Assembly (NCBI GenBank): GCA_945948915.1
Contig: CAMFCQ010000016.1
Coordinates: 1 to 43,001, forward strand
Reading direction: 5' to 3'
DNA length: 43,001 nt
Source of the DNA: an uncultured Clostridia bacterium
GTDB taxonomy: Bacteria; Bacillota; Clostridia; Christensenellales; Aristaeellaceae
Below, piece by piece: positions 7,678 through 14,340 of the stretch. The position numbers and the translations under genes are program-made. Below the pieces are notes generated by a model. It was given only the letters and a program-made list of their open reading frames with translations, did not search any database and was not told the DNA's origin. The number at the start of each line of letters is the position of its first letter. Position 1 is the stretch's first letter.

Positions 7678-8004
7678 TCAGAGAGATTTCGAGCAGATTG
7701 GATTATAACCTGGTAGGAAAAGACAACGCAATGATATGGGAACCTCCGACGCTCCTGCTTTGGACTTTATGATGCAGACGAAGGATACTGAGTGCGAGGC
7801 TGAGCAGCAGTCATTTGGCAGTGCCTTCGTATGAACACGAAGCAGAAGACGCTCGAAATCAAGATCTTGCTTCACATAAGCAAAGTTGCCTTCGACCTGA
7901 ATGGAACGGTTCATGCGAAACAAGCAGCTCTTCGGAGAAGAAATCTTTGCTTCCATGAGGGCGTTTTCTTCATGCTCAGTTTTTCGGCGTCTTTGAGGAA
8001 TCAA
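7678..8004 (-). pseudogene. Decayed transposase fragment (IS1182-like C-terminal part)
   Basis: A 108-codon open frame whose middle reads FRMNRSIQVEGNFAYVKQDL and then FERLLLRVHTKA. This resembles the conserved C-terminal block of IS1182-type DDE transposases (RMNRSIQVEGAFGVLKQD-like), which precedes the last catalytic helix. The sequence on both sides does not continue the family, there is no ribosome site, and the rest of the transposase is missing. It is best read as a relic. The 7614-8251 stretch holds no other gene that I can support. Confidence 0.6.
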
Positions 8005-8251
8005 AGATGCCGTTTTTGTTTCTCATGATGGTCACAGATTCGACGGTCCGATGGAGTGATACTCTCGGATGCTAAAGCACAACATCGAATCTCATAGGAT
8101 ACTCTTTGGCCATAGGTCAGAGTTATTTACTCTATATTCATGGTGTTTCAATATCAAAGTGCGAAGGTTCAACAAGCCTTTCTCACGTTGTCGTTCTCCT
8201 CCTTCGATTCGTTGTGGAAACCCAAGAAGAATCAAATGAAGGGAGAAACAC

Positions 8252-8674
8252 ATGAAAAGAATTAATCTTCAGGAGCTGTATCCCGATGCCTATACGTCGG
8301 ATCATTTTGTTGATGTGCCGGATGAGGTTGCGGCAGTTTTCAGCTCATTTGAGCGAATGGAGAAAGCCTATAAACAGCGTACTTATTATCATAAGGCATA
8401 TTATACGCTCGATTGCTCTGACGGCATTGAGCAGAACGTCGTGTTTCGCTCTCTTTCACCGGAAGAAATCTATGAAAGAAAGATGACGAAGAAACAGCTT
8501 CATGCTGCGATTTTGTCACTCCCTGATAAACAGGCTAAGCGGATCTATGCACGCTATATCCTCGGTATCAGTATAGCAGATATCGCAAAGGCAGAAGGAG
8601 TCAGCAGAGTTGCCGTTAACGAGTCGGTTATCAGAGGAATGCATGTTCTTTCGCGTAGAATAAAAGATTTTTGA
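8252..8674 (+). CDS. Sigma-70 region-4-like regulator of a mobile element
   Basis: A 140-residue protein starting at an ATG behind GAAGGGAGAAAC. The C-terminal half, LPDKQAKRIYARYILGISIADIAKAEGVSRVAVNESV in two overlapping blocks, is a sigma region 4.2 helix-turn-helix. The N-terminal part has no recognisable region 2. Proteins of this size and form occur in conjugative and integrative elements of Firmicutes, where they sit upstream of the recombinase module. Here the recombinase follows 730 bases later. Likely DNA-binding regulator of the element. Confidence 0.72.
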   Translation: MKRINLQELYPDAYTSDHFVDVPDEVAAVFSSFERMEKAYKQRTYYHKAYYTLDCSDGIEQNVVFRSLSPEEIYERKMTKKQLHAAILSLPDKQAKRIYARYILGISIADIAKAEGVSRVAVNESVIRGMHVLSRRIKDF

Positions 8675-9207
8675 CTTTTTTATCAAGAACATTTACATTT
8701 GCCCTCAAAAACCTAATGGTTAATGAAGGGAGTATTTCCTGAAGCACATTGACAACTATATACAACGCTAGGGGGACAGTCCCCATGCAGTGGAGCGGAA
8801 AATGGAGCGGCGCAGTGATGGCAAAGTCTGGAGCGACAAACGCATTTCATTGAACCTGCTGTGGCAGGCAGGGCGCGACGATGCGGCATGGGAATAATGA
8901 TACTTCCTCACGGCCCCTTATGGACTTAAGGGGAGTTCCTGCGGTGCTCGCTTGTCCACAGGACAGCGACATTGGCGGGGCTATGTTGTGAATGTGCCGT
9001 TCACACCTCAAAGCGTTGAATATCATCTCATTTTGATATGTTGGAATGCAGTGAATACTGTATGGGCATCAGAAGCCGTGCGGCAGGGCAGGACTCTGCC
9101 GCATCCTTCTGATGCCAGAACGTTGCTTATTGCAGTAAGGGGTTAGGGAGATGAATGGATAAAACAAGGACAATTTGAAGAAAATCCGGATGATGGAGGT
9201 GAAGCAG
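8675..9207. other. Gene-poor stretch with a strong hairpin
   Basis: No gene can be supported. It contains a short GGGGAC/GTCCCC palindrome near 8772-8784 and a long hairpin at 9065-9116 (11-bp outer stem GGCATCAGAAG / CTTCTGATGCC with an inner GTGCGGCAG / CTGCCGCAT stem). The hairpin could be a terminator-like or regulatory structure upstream of the recombinase operon. Confidence 0.5.
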
Positions 9208-9366
9208 ATGGATGAATGTCTTGATGCTGCATTTAGGCAGGCGTGGCTGAATTATGCCAATAAAACTCTGCTTGACATGGGGCTGATCACAGAGCAGGAA
9301 TACCAGAAAATGGCGGTAAAACTTGCCAATTCGCTCGCAAGTTTGCGGAATCCTTCGCAAGCATGA
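9208..9366 (+). CDS. Small protein preceding serine recombinase
   Basis: A 52-residue protein, start ATG at 9208 chosen because GGAGGTGA lies directly upstream. The sequence is helical and charged (AFRQAWLNYANKTLLDMGLI, then EQEYQKMAVKLANSL), with no membrane segment. It ends 34 bases before the recombinase start and is surely co-transcribed. Small ORFs in this place are usual in serine-recombinase modules; a directionality factor or regulator is possible, but nothing in the sequence proves this. Confidence 0.65.
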   Translation: MDECLDAAFRQAWLNYANKTLLDMGLITEQEYQKMAVKLANSLASLRNPSQA

Positions 9367-9400
9367 TAGAATTGCGGTATCAAGCCAGGAGGGTATAGCT

Positions 9401-11029
9401 ATGAACGTGTATGAAGTCCGCAAAATGCTCCAGCATAAACCCATCACGGATATTCCGCTTCGTGTGGTATCCTATTGCAGGGTATCGACAAAGTCGGCGG
9501 AGCAGGCGACATCCATCGAGAATCAGGTTGAGCACTATCGAAAAAAGATCCAGAGCATTCCGGCGTGGACATTTGTCGGCGAATATGTCGATAACGGCAT
9601 TTCAGGCACTTCCGTAAAGGCCAGAGTGCAATTCAACAGAATGGTGGAGGATGCGCAGACCGGCAAGTTCGATCTCATCGTGACAAAAGCTGTTTCGCGC
9701 TTTGCCAGGAATACGCTGGACAGTCTGATGTTTTCGAGGAAGCTACTTGAAGTGGGTGTGGGCATCTGGTTTGATACGGACGGTATTCTGAATCTTGACA
9801 AGGACGGAGAACTCCGGCTTTCGATTTTCTCCGCCTTGGCTCAGGACGAGTCTGCAAAAAAGTCGGAGTCTGTGAAATTCGGCCTTCATGAGGCAATCAA
9901 GAAGGGAACCGTCTTTGGATTTGACAATATGTTCGGATATCGCAAAAAAGACGGGAAGCTGATGATTGATGAAAAAGAAGCCCCTGCAATCAGAAAGCTC
10001 TTTGAACTGTATGCGACAGACCAATACAGCATGAAGCAGATTGAGCAAATCCTGTATAGCGATGGATTCCGCAACCACAACGGCAACAAGCTTTCTCATG
10101 CAACGATGGCGCATATCATCAGGAATCCGAAGTATAAGGGATACTTCTGCGGGAACAAGGTGACGGTTGAAGACATGTTCTCCAAGAAAATGGTGTTTAA
10201 GCCGGAAAAGGAATGGGTAATGTTCAAGGATGAGAGTATCGTGCCGGCGATTGTCAGCGAGGAACTCTGGGAGAAAGCCAACGCTGTGCTGGCTGTGCGG
10301 AGTCTGGACGTCAAGCAAAGGCAGAACAAGTGCAACCGGCCGAATCTGATGACAGGTAAGCTGTACTGTGAACATTGCGGCAGGCTGTATCATCGTAAGA
10401 TGTCCAGAACGAACAAGGGAATAGCGAACAGCTCATGGGTGTGCGCCGGAAAGATCGAACACGGTGCGTCTTCGTGTCCGTCACGGTATATCTATGAGAG
10501 CGAACTGAAGACGGTACTCTACGAGACATTCAGAGGGGACAAGTTTAACGTCGAGGAATGTGTGGATTTGTATGTAGAAGCGTTTCAAACGCTGATCAGC
10601 AACAATGAGACGGGCAGACAAATCGAGGCAGCCAAAAAAGATATGGAGGCGCTGGAGAAGAAGAGAAGCAAGCTGCTTGAGTACAATGTGTTGGGCTCCA
10701 TTACGGATCAGGACTTTCTGGCAATGAACGAGTCGATTTCGTCAGAGCTTGAGGAAAAGAAAATCCGGATTGCCAGTTTGGAAAGTGAACTGGAGAGAGA
10801 AAACAACATTGCAGGCAAGGTGGAGGAAATCCGTGAGTCGCTGATGAAGCTGTCCGGAATTGACAGCCCGGAGATGATTACGGAGGAGTTCATCAAATAC
10901 TGCATCGACAGGATTGACGTGAAGGTGGAAGGCGATGTCCTCAGGCTGACGATCAGCCTTGTTACGGGGAAATCGGCGATCAAGCAGCTCGCAGCTCTTC
11001 GTCCGGGTCAAAGAAGCTTGGTCATGTAG
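9401..11029 (+). CDS. Large serine recombinase at right end of an integrated element
   Basis: A 542-residue protein; the ATG at 9401 follows AGGAGGG. The N-terminal resolvase domain begins VVSYCRVSTKSAEQ, giving catalytic Ser29, with the arginine-rich active-site block AVSRFARNTLDS. A recombinase domain, a zinc-ribbon (KLYCEHCGRLYHRKM ... CAGK ... SSCPSRY) and a long coiled-coil segment (~400-475) follow, the standard large serine integrase plan. Its stop codon TAG and last codons overlap, on the opposite strand, the broken 3' end of a SASP gene. This places the recombinase at the very end of an element integrated in that gene. Confidence 0.95.
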   Translation: MNVYEVRKMLQHKPITDIPLRVVSYCRVSTKSAEQATSIENQVEHYRKKIQSIPAWTFVGEYVDNGISGTSVKARVQFNRMVEDAQTGKFDLIVTKAVSRFARNTLDSLMFSRKLLEVGVGIWFDTDGILNLDKDGELRLSIFSALAQDESAKKSESVKFGLHEAIKKGTVFGFDNMFGYRKKDGKLMIDEKEAPAIRKLFELYATDQYSMKQIEQILYSDGFRNHNGNKLSHATMAHIIRNPKYKGYFCGNKVTVEDMFSKKMVFKPEKEWVMFKDESIVPAIVSEELWEKANAVLAVRSLDVKQRQNKCNRPNLMTGKLYCEHCGRLYHRKMSRTNKGIANSSWVCAGKIEHGASSCPSRYIYESELKTVLYETFRGDKFNVEECVDLYVEAFQTLISNNETGRQIEAAKKDMEALEKKRSKLLEYNVLGSITDQDFLAMNESISSELEEKKIRIASLESELERENNIAGKVEEIRESLMKLSGIDSPEMITEEFIKYCIDRIDVKVEGDVLRLTISLVTGKSAIKQLAALRPGQRSLVM

Positions 11030-11280
11030 CCGCCGATGTAGCCGGCCTGACGGGACGGCAGGTCGCCGTTGTAGCCCTGCTTGAGGTTGATGCCCAGCTC
11101 GGAAGCGATCTCATACTTCATCTGGTTGAGCGCACCCTTGGCCTGCGGCACGACGGTGCGGTTGCTGCGGCTGGAACCGGAAGCGTTCTGCGCGTTCTGC
11201 TGGCCGCCCATGTTCTGCTGCTGCTGCGCGCCCATGTTCTGATTCTGAGCGTTCATGTTCTGATTCTGGTTCTGATACAT
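11008..11280 (-). pseudogene. Alpha/beta-type SASP, C-terminus cut by integration
   Basis: Small acid-soluble spore proteins coat DNA in the forespore. This 90-residue frame has an unusual N-terminal Gln/Asn-rich extension (QNQNQNMNAQNQNMG), then the SASP signature VPQAKGALNQMKYEIASELG and GYIGGYMTK. It then ends LL-stop. The paralogue 48 bases upstream continues KRLVEQAEQQMAGQGF, so helix 2, which contacts DNA, is lost here. The break lies exactly at the end of the serine recombinase gene. It is either a broken gene or one restored by excision of the element. Start ATG with AAGGGG about 13 bases upstream. Confidence 0.8.
11014..11029. other. Element-SASP junction (candidate attachment site)
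   Basis: Reading the SASP gene on the minus strand, codons match the family up to GGYMTK and then run into LL-stop, where the intact paralogue continues KRLVEQAEQQ. The switch falls at CTTGGTCAT (11017-11025), so the crossover core should be within or beside it. The matching left end is not in the window. Confidence 0.6.
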
Positions 11281-11327
11281 AGGAAGAAGTCCCCTTTCTC
11301 ATCTCACAGTCCGCGATGGGCCGGAAA

Positions 11328-11543
11328 TCAGAAGCCCTGGCCCGCCATCTGCTGCTCCGCCTGCTCAACCAGGCGCTTGACCATATAGCCGCCGACGTAG
11401 CCCGCTTCGCGGGAGGTCAGGTCGCCGTTATAGCCCTGCTTGAGGTTGACGCCCAGCTCGCGCGCGATCTCATACTTCATGTTGTTGAGCGCGTTCTTGG
11501 CCTGCGGAACGTTGATCTGATTGCTGTTGCCGTTGCTCGCCAT
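11328..11543 (-). CDS. Alpha/beta-type small acid-soluble spore protein
   Basis: A 71-residue protein. The ATG at 11543 follows GGGGGTGAAAG; longer upstream frames have no ribosome site. It has the two SASP blocks VPQAKNALNNMKYEIARELG and YVGGYMVKRLVEQAEQQM in full. The germination-protease site region (KYEIA) is present. It binds and protects DNA in the dormant spore. It lies head-to-tail with the truncated paralogue, so the two arose by duplication; this copy supplies the reference for what the other lost. Expected to be forespore-expressed (sigma-G). Confidence 0.95.
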   Translation of the reverse strand: MASNGNSNQINVPQAKNALNNMKYEIARELGVNLKQGYNGDLTSREAGYVGGYMVKRLVEQAEQQMAGQGF

Positions 11544-11733
11544 TTCTTTCACCCCCAATCGGTTCACGCCTAGTGTGGCCGTGCCTGCGCCGCATATCCT
11601 GACAGTTTTCGTCACGTTTTCCACGCGCTGACTTCGAAGCTTGATTTTTGAGGGAAAGAGGCGCACGGCAGCATTTGACGGCCGGAATGAAGAAGACGGA
11701 GGTCTGCTTTTTTTCGGGAACAGGATTTTCGTC

Positions 11734-11762
11734 TTTTCAATTCTGCCCGAATGGTGTATAAT
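11734..11762 (+). promoter_or_regulatory. Promoter of ybaB-recR
   Basis: TTTTCA (11734-11739), 17-base spacer, TATAAT (11757-11762). Confidence 0.75.
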
Positions 11763-11799
11763 CGATGATAACGACTTTGATTCTCAGGAGGAATTTACA

Positions 11800-12135
11800 A
11801 TGGCTAGAGGCGGTTTTCCCGGCATTCCGGGCGGCAATATGCAGCAGCTCATGCGTCAGGCGCAGAAGATGCAGCAGCAGATGATGCAGATGCAGCAGGA
11901 GCTTGATGCGCGCGAGTATGAGGGCACGGCCGGCGGCGGCGCTGTCGCCTGTAAGGTCAGCGGCAAGCGCCAGCTGATTTCCCTGACCATCCAGCCCGAC
12001 GCAGTGGATCCGGACGACGTCGAAATGCTTCAGGATATGATTCTGGCGGCGGTCAACGACGCGCTCAAGAAGGGTGAGGAGACCCGCGAGGCGGAGATGA
12101 ACAAGCTCGGCGGCGGCATGGGCGGCATGTTTTAA
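11800..12135 (+). CDS. ybaB: YbaB/EbfC nucleoid-associated protein
   Basis: A 111-residue protein, ATG behind AGGAGGAATTTACA. It has the family's coiled helix ([20 protein letters not shown]), a central [20 protein letters not shown] sheet block and helix [15 protein letters not shown], with a Gly/Met-rich tail. YbaB dimers bind DNA and are linked to replication and repair. It ends two bases before recR, the conserved pair. The usual third partner dnaX is not upstream; a SASP gene is instead. Confidence 0.95.
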   Translation: MARGGFPGIPGGNMQQLMRQAQKMQQQMMQMQQELDAREYEGTAGGGAVACKVSGKRQLISLTIQPDAVDPDDVEMLQDMILAAVNDALKKGEETREAEMNKLGGGMGGMF

Positions 12136-12137
12136 TC

Positions 12138-12737
12138 ATGGCTGGACAGATTGAACCCATTGCCAGAATGGCGCAGCAGCTTTCCCGGCTGCCGGGCATC
12201 GGCGCAAAATCCGCGCTGCGGCTGGCGTACCACATCGTCTCGCTGCCGGAGGATCAGGTGCACGAGCTGGCCAGTGCGATCTGGCAGGGCCGCAAGGCGG
12301 TCAGGTACTGCTCCTGCTGCGGCAACTACACCGTGGATGATCCGTGCCCGATCTGCGCGGATGAGCGCCGCCACAACGGCGTGCTCTGCGTCGTGCGCGA
12401 TCCGCGCGATGTGGCCGCGATGGAGCGCATGCGCGATTTCAAGGGCACCTACCATGTGCTTCATGGCACGATTTCCCCGATGGAGGGCATCGGCCCGGAG
12501 GACATTCGGATCAGGGAGCTGCTTGCGCGCGTGGGCAGCGAGGAGATCAAGGAGGTCATCCTGGCGACCAATCCGGACATCGAGGGCGAGGCGACGGCAA
12601 GCTACATCGCGCGCCTGCTCAAGCCCATGGGCATTCTGGTCACGCGCATTGCGCACGGGCTGCCGGTCGGCGGCGATCTCGAGTATACCGACGAGGTGAC
12701 GCTTGCCAAGGCGATCGAGGGCCGAAGGGAAATGTAA
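12138..12737 (+). CDS. recR: Recombination mediator RecR
   Basis: A 199-residue protein, the normal size. It shows the HhH motif [17 protein letters not shown], a C4 zinc finger [16 protein letters not shown] (~57-72) and a Toprim domain ([14 protein letters not shown] ... [20 protein letters not shown]). RecR works with RecO and RecF to load RecA on gapped DNA. It is co-transcribed with ybaB. A hairpin follows the stop codon. Confidence 0.97.
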   Translation: MAGQIEPIARMAQQLSRLPGIGAKSALRLAYHIVSLPEDQVHELASAIWQGRKAVRYCSCCGNYTVDDPCPICADERRHNGVLCVVRDPRDVAAMERMRDFKGTYHVLHGTISPMEGIGPEDIRIRELLARVGSEEIKEVILATNPDIEGEATASYIARLLKPMGILVTRIAHGLPVGGDLEYTDEVTLAKAIEGRREM

Positions 12738-12741
12738 ACAG

Positions 12742-12763
12742 GAGAGAGGCGAAAGCCTCTCTC
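12742..12763 (+). terminator. Hairpin after recR
   Basis: Perfect 9-bp stem GAGAGAGGC / GCCTCTCTC with a GAAA tetraloop, without a T-run. Confidence 0.5.
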
Positions 12764-13312
12764 AGACCGTCGAGAAAGCGTTGCCAACGGTCTGTCGCTG
12801 CAAGTCTGCTATCGCATCCTTGCAGCGGATAAAGCATCTTTTCTTGCGCGCCGCGCGCACGGCCAGAAAATGATCAAGGAAGCGGCTTGCAGCCTTCCGG
12901 GAAACTCACATAGCCGCACTTTCAGTGGGCCTTGCGATTTCCGGCGATCCGCCTGCCTGTTTTCGCCACTGGCGGCGACAGGCTTCGGCCCCTTCGCAAG
13001 CAGTTTTGTCAAGGGGTATTCTTTTAAGAATCCATCAATAGCAAACAGCAATGCCTGTCAACGGACCCGAAACAAGGTTGGGTTACTGCGTTTGGCAGGC
13101 GTTGTTATTTTTGGCTCAGAGTGCACCCAAATTGCTCGTCAAGCACAGGTCAAGACATCGCTATACACAGAACGGCTCCCAGAATACATTGGAAGAGAGC
13201 TGCAATGCAACGCAAGGGAGGACGTTATCCCGTGTTCAGCTTTCGTTGACGAGTGCACTGGAAGAATCTCTGTTTGTTTTTGCACCGGCATAGACTTGTC
13301 GGGGTGATATTG
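12764..13312. other. No supported gene between recR and sigK
   Basis: Short open frames are present, but none has both a ribosome site and recognisable protein content. The stretch must contain the sigK promoter; I do not see a convincing sigma-E-type box pair. CATAGACTT at 13289-13297 is a weak -10 candidate. Confidence 0.5.
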
Positions 13313-13963
13313 ATGATCGAGCAGATGGTTTTGTTTTTCCTTCGGGATGCGCTGTTCTTATTGGGTGTACTCTCGCGGGGCAATGCTTTTCCAAACCCGC
13401 TTTCCCGTGAGGAGGAAACTCGGATGATTGAGCGGATGACGCAGGGGGACCACGAAGCGAGAGAGACACTCATTGCACACAATTTGCGGCTTTGCGCACA
13501 TATCGCGCGCAAGTACACCGTGCCGGGCTGCGATCGGGATGACCTGATCTCCATTGGGACAGTCGGCTTGATTAAAGGAGTTAATACGTTCAAGCCTGGA
13601 AGCGGTACGCAGCTGAGCACGTACTGCGCACGATGCATCGAAAATGAGATCCTCATGTGCCTTCGAGCAAGCCAGAAACGCAAGGGGGAAATGTCTCTGC
13701 AGGACCCAATCGGCATGGACAGCGAGGGAAACGAGATCACGCTGATTGACGTGCTGGGAACGGATGAAAACGAGGTGCATGGACAGGTGGAGCGGCAGGT
13801 CAGCCTGCAGACAGTGCGCCGCCTGGTTGGCACCTGCCTGCGCGGCCGGGAACGCACAGTGATTGAGATGCGCTACGGCCTGCTTGACGGCAGAGCGTAT
13901 GCGCAGCAGGAGGTAGCTGCGCGTCTGGGCATTTCCCGGTCGTATGTATCGCGCCGCCGCTAA
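13313..13963 (+). CDS. sigK: Pro-sigma-K, 5' part interrupted by skin-like element
   Basis: Sigma-K directs late mother-cell transcription in sporulation. The ATG at 13313 follows GGGGTGAT. Residues 1-23 form a hydrophobic pro-sequence (VLFFLRDALFLLGVLSRG) before NAFPNPLS, as in pro-sigma-K processed by SpoIVFB. Region 2 (HNLRLCAHIARKY, DDLISIGTVGLIKG, TYCARCIENEILM), the linker (DPIGMDSEGNEITLIDVL) and region 4 (LGISRSYVSR, ending Arg214) are all good matches. After Arg214 the frame reads RR-stop, where the family continues IEK. The missing 18 codons are at 21170-21227, next to a serine recombinase, and share a 10-bp core with this end. Without rejoining, the recognition helix end is lost and the protein should be inactive. 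Confidence 0.95.
   Translation: MIEQMVLFFLRDALFLLGVLSRGNAFPNPLSREEETRMIERMTQGDHEARETLIAHNLRLCAHIARKYTVPGCDRDDLISIGTVGLIKGVNTFKPGSGTQLSTYCARCIENEILMCLRASQKRKGEMSLQDPIGMDSEGNEITLIDVLGTDENEVHGQVERQVSLQTVRRLVGTCLRGRERTVIEMRYGLLDGRAYAQQEVAARLGISRSYVSRRR
13944..13953 (+). repeat. Left recombination core (attL) of the sigK element
   Basis: ATGTATCGCG, within codons Tyr211-Arg214 of sigK, identical to 21160-21169. Confidence 0.88.
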
Positions 13964-14032
13964 TGTAAACGATATGGTCTTTGGGCGGCCGTGCATCGAG
14001 CCATTTCACCGCATGCTCTTCATGTTGATTTG

Positions 14033-14229
14033 ATACTACTCTCAAATAAAATCGGCCATGCAATAACCGGCCGTCAGGTAACGCTTCGCTCCCTGACTGC
14101 TTTTCTTTGATCGCTTCGCGATATGGAGACGTTGGGGGATTTCATCCCCCAAACCCCTAGCCTGGGGACCAGTCCCCAGACCCCTTCTTCGCTTCGCGCT
14201 TATAGCTCGTTTCTATTTGAGAATAGTAT
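14033..14229 (-). repeat. MITE-like repeat, copy 1
   Basis: A 197-bp unit with terminal inverted repeats ATACTACTCTCAAATA and TATTTGAGAATAGTAT (15 of 16 pair). Its right 49 bases are the exact reverse complement of the copy at 42953-43001. Inner hairpins include TGGGGAC/GTCCCCA and GGGGGAT/ATCCCCC, plus a GTCAGG...CCTGAC arm shared with copy 2. No coding capacity. It lies just inside the left end of the sigK element. Confidence 0.85.
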
Positions 14230-14269
14230 GAAGCAGGATCGATATGGCCGGCGCTTGATGAACCGGGAT

Positions 14270-14307
14270 AAAAACCGCGCACCGCTTCGGATGTGAAGCG
14301 GTGCGCG
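14270..14307 (-). terminator. Terminator of the beta-mannosidase gene
   Basis: Perfect 13-bp stem CGCGCACCGCTTC / GAAGCGGTGCGCG with a 6-base loop, followed on the minus strand by GTTTTTA. Confidence 0.88.
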
Positions 14308-14340
14308 TGCGTATTCAGCGTTCTATCTCATCTGAGCAGC

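Noticed and set aside
7437-7772. A 111-codon plus-strand frame overlapping the autoinducer precursor
   Set aside because: It is out of frame with the precursor, lacks a ribosome site and runs through the precursor's terminator.
1-9400. A left attachment site for the SASP-integrated element
   Set aside because: I looked for a SASP tail fragment (reverse complement of KRLVEQAEQQ-like coding DNA) and for another CTTGGTCAT copy and found neither, so the left end is probably outside the window.
12870-13307. A 145-codon open frame between recR and sigK
   Set aside because: No ribosome site, mixed composition, overlaps other short frames, and runs into the sigK ribosome site region.
13313-13963. 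sigK as a simple pseudogene by frameshift
   Set aside because: The missing tail exists intact beyond a matching 10-bp core and next to a recombinase, which a random frameshift would not explain.
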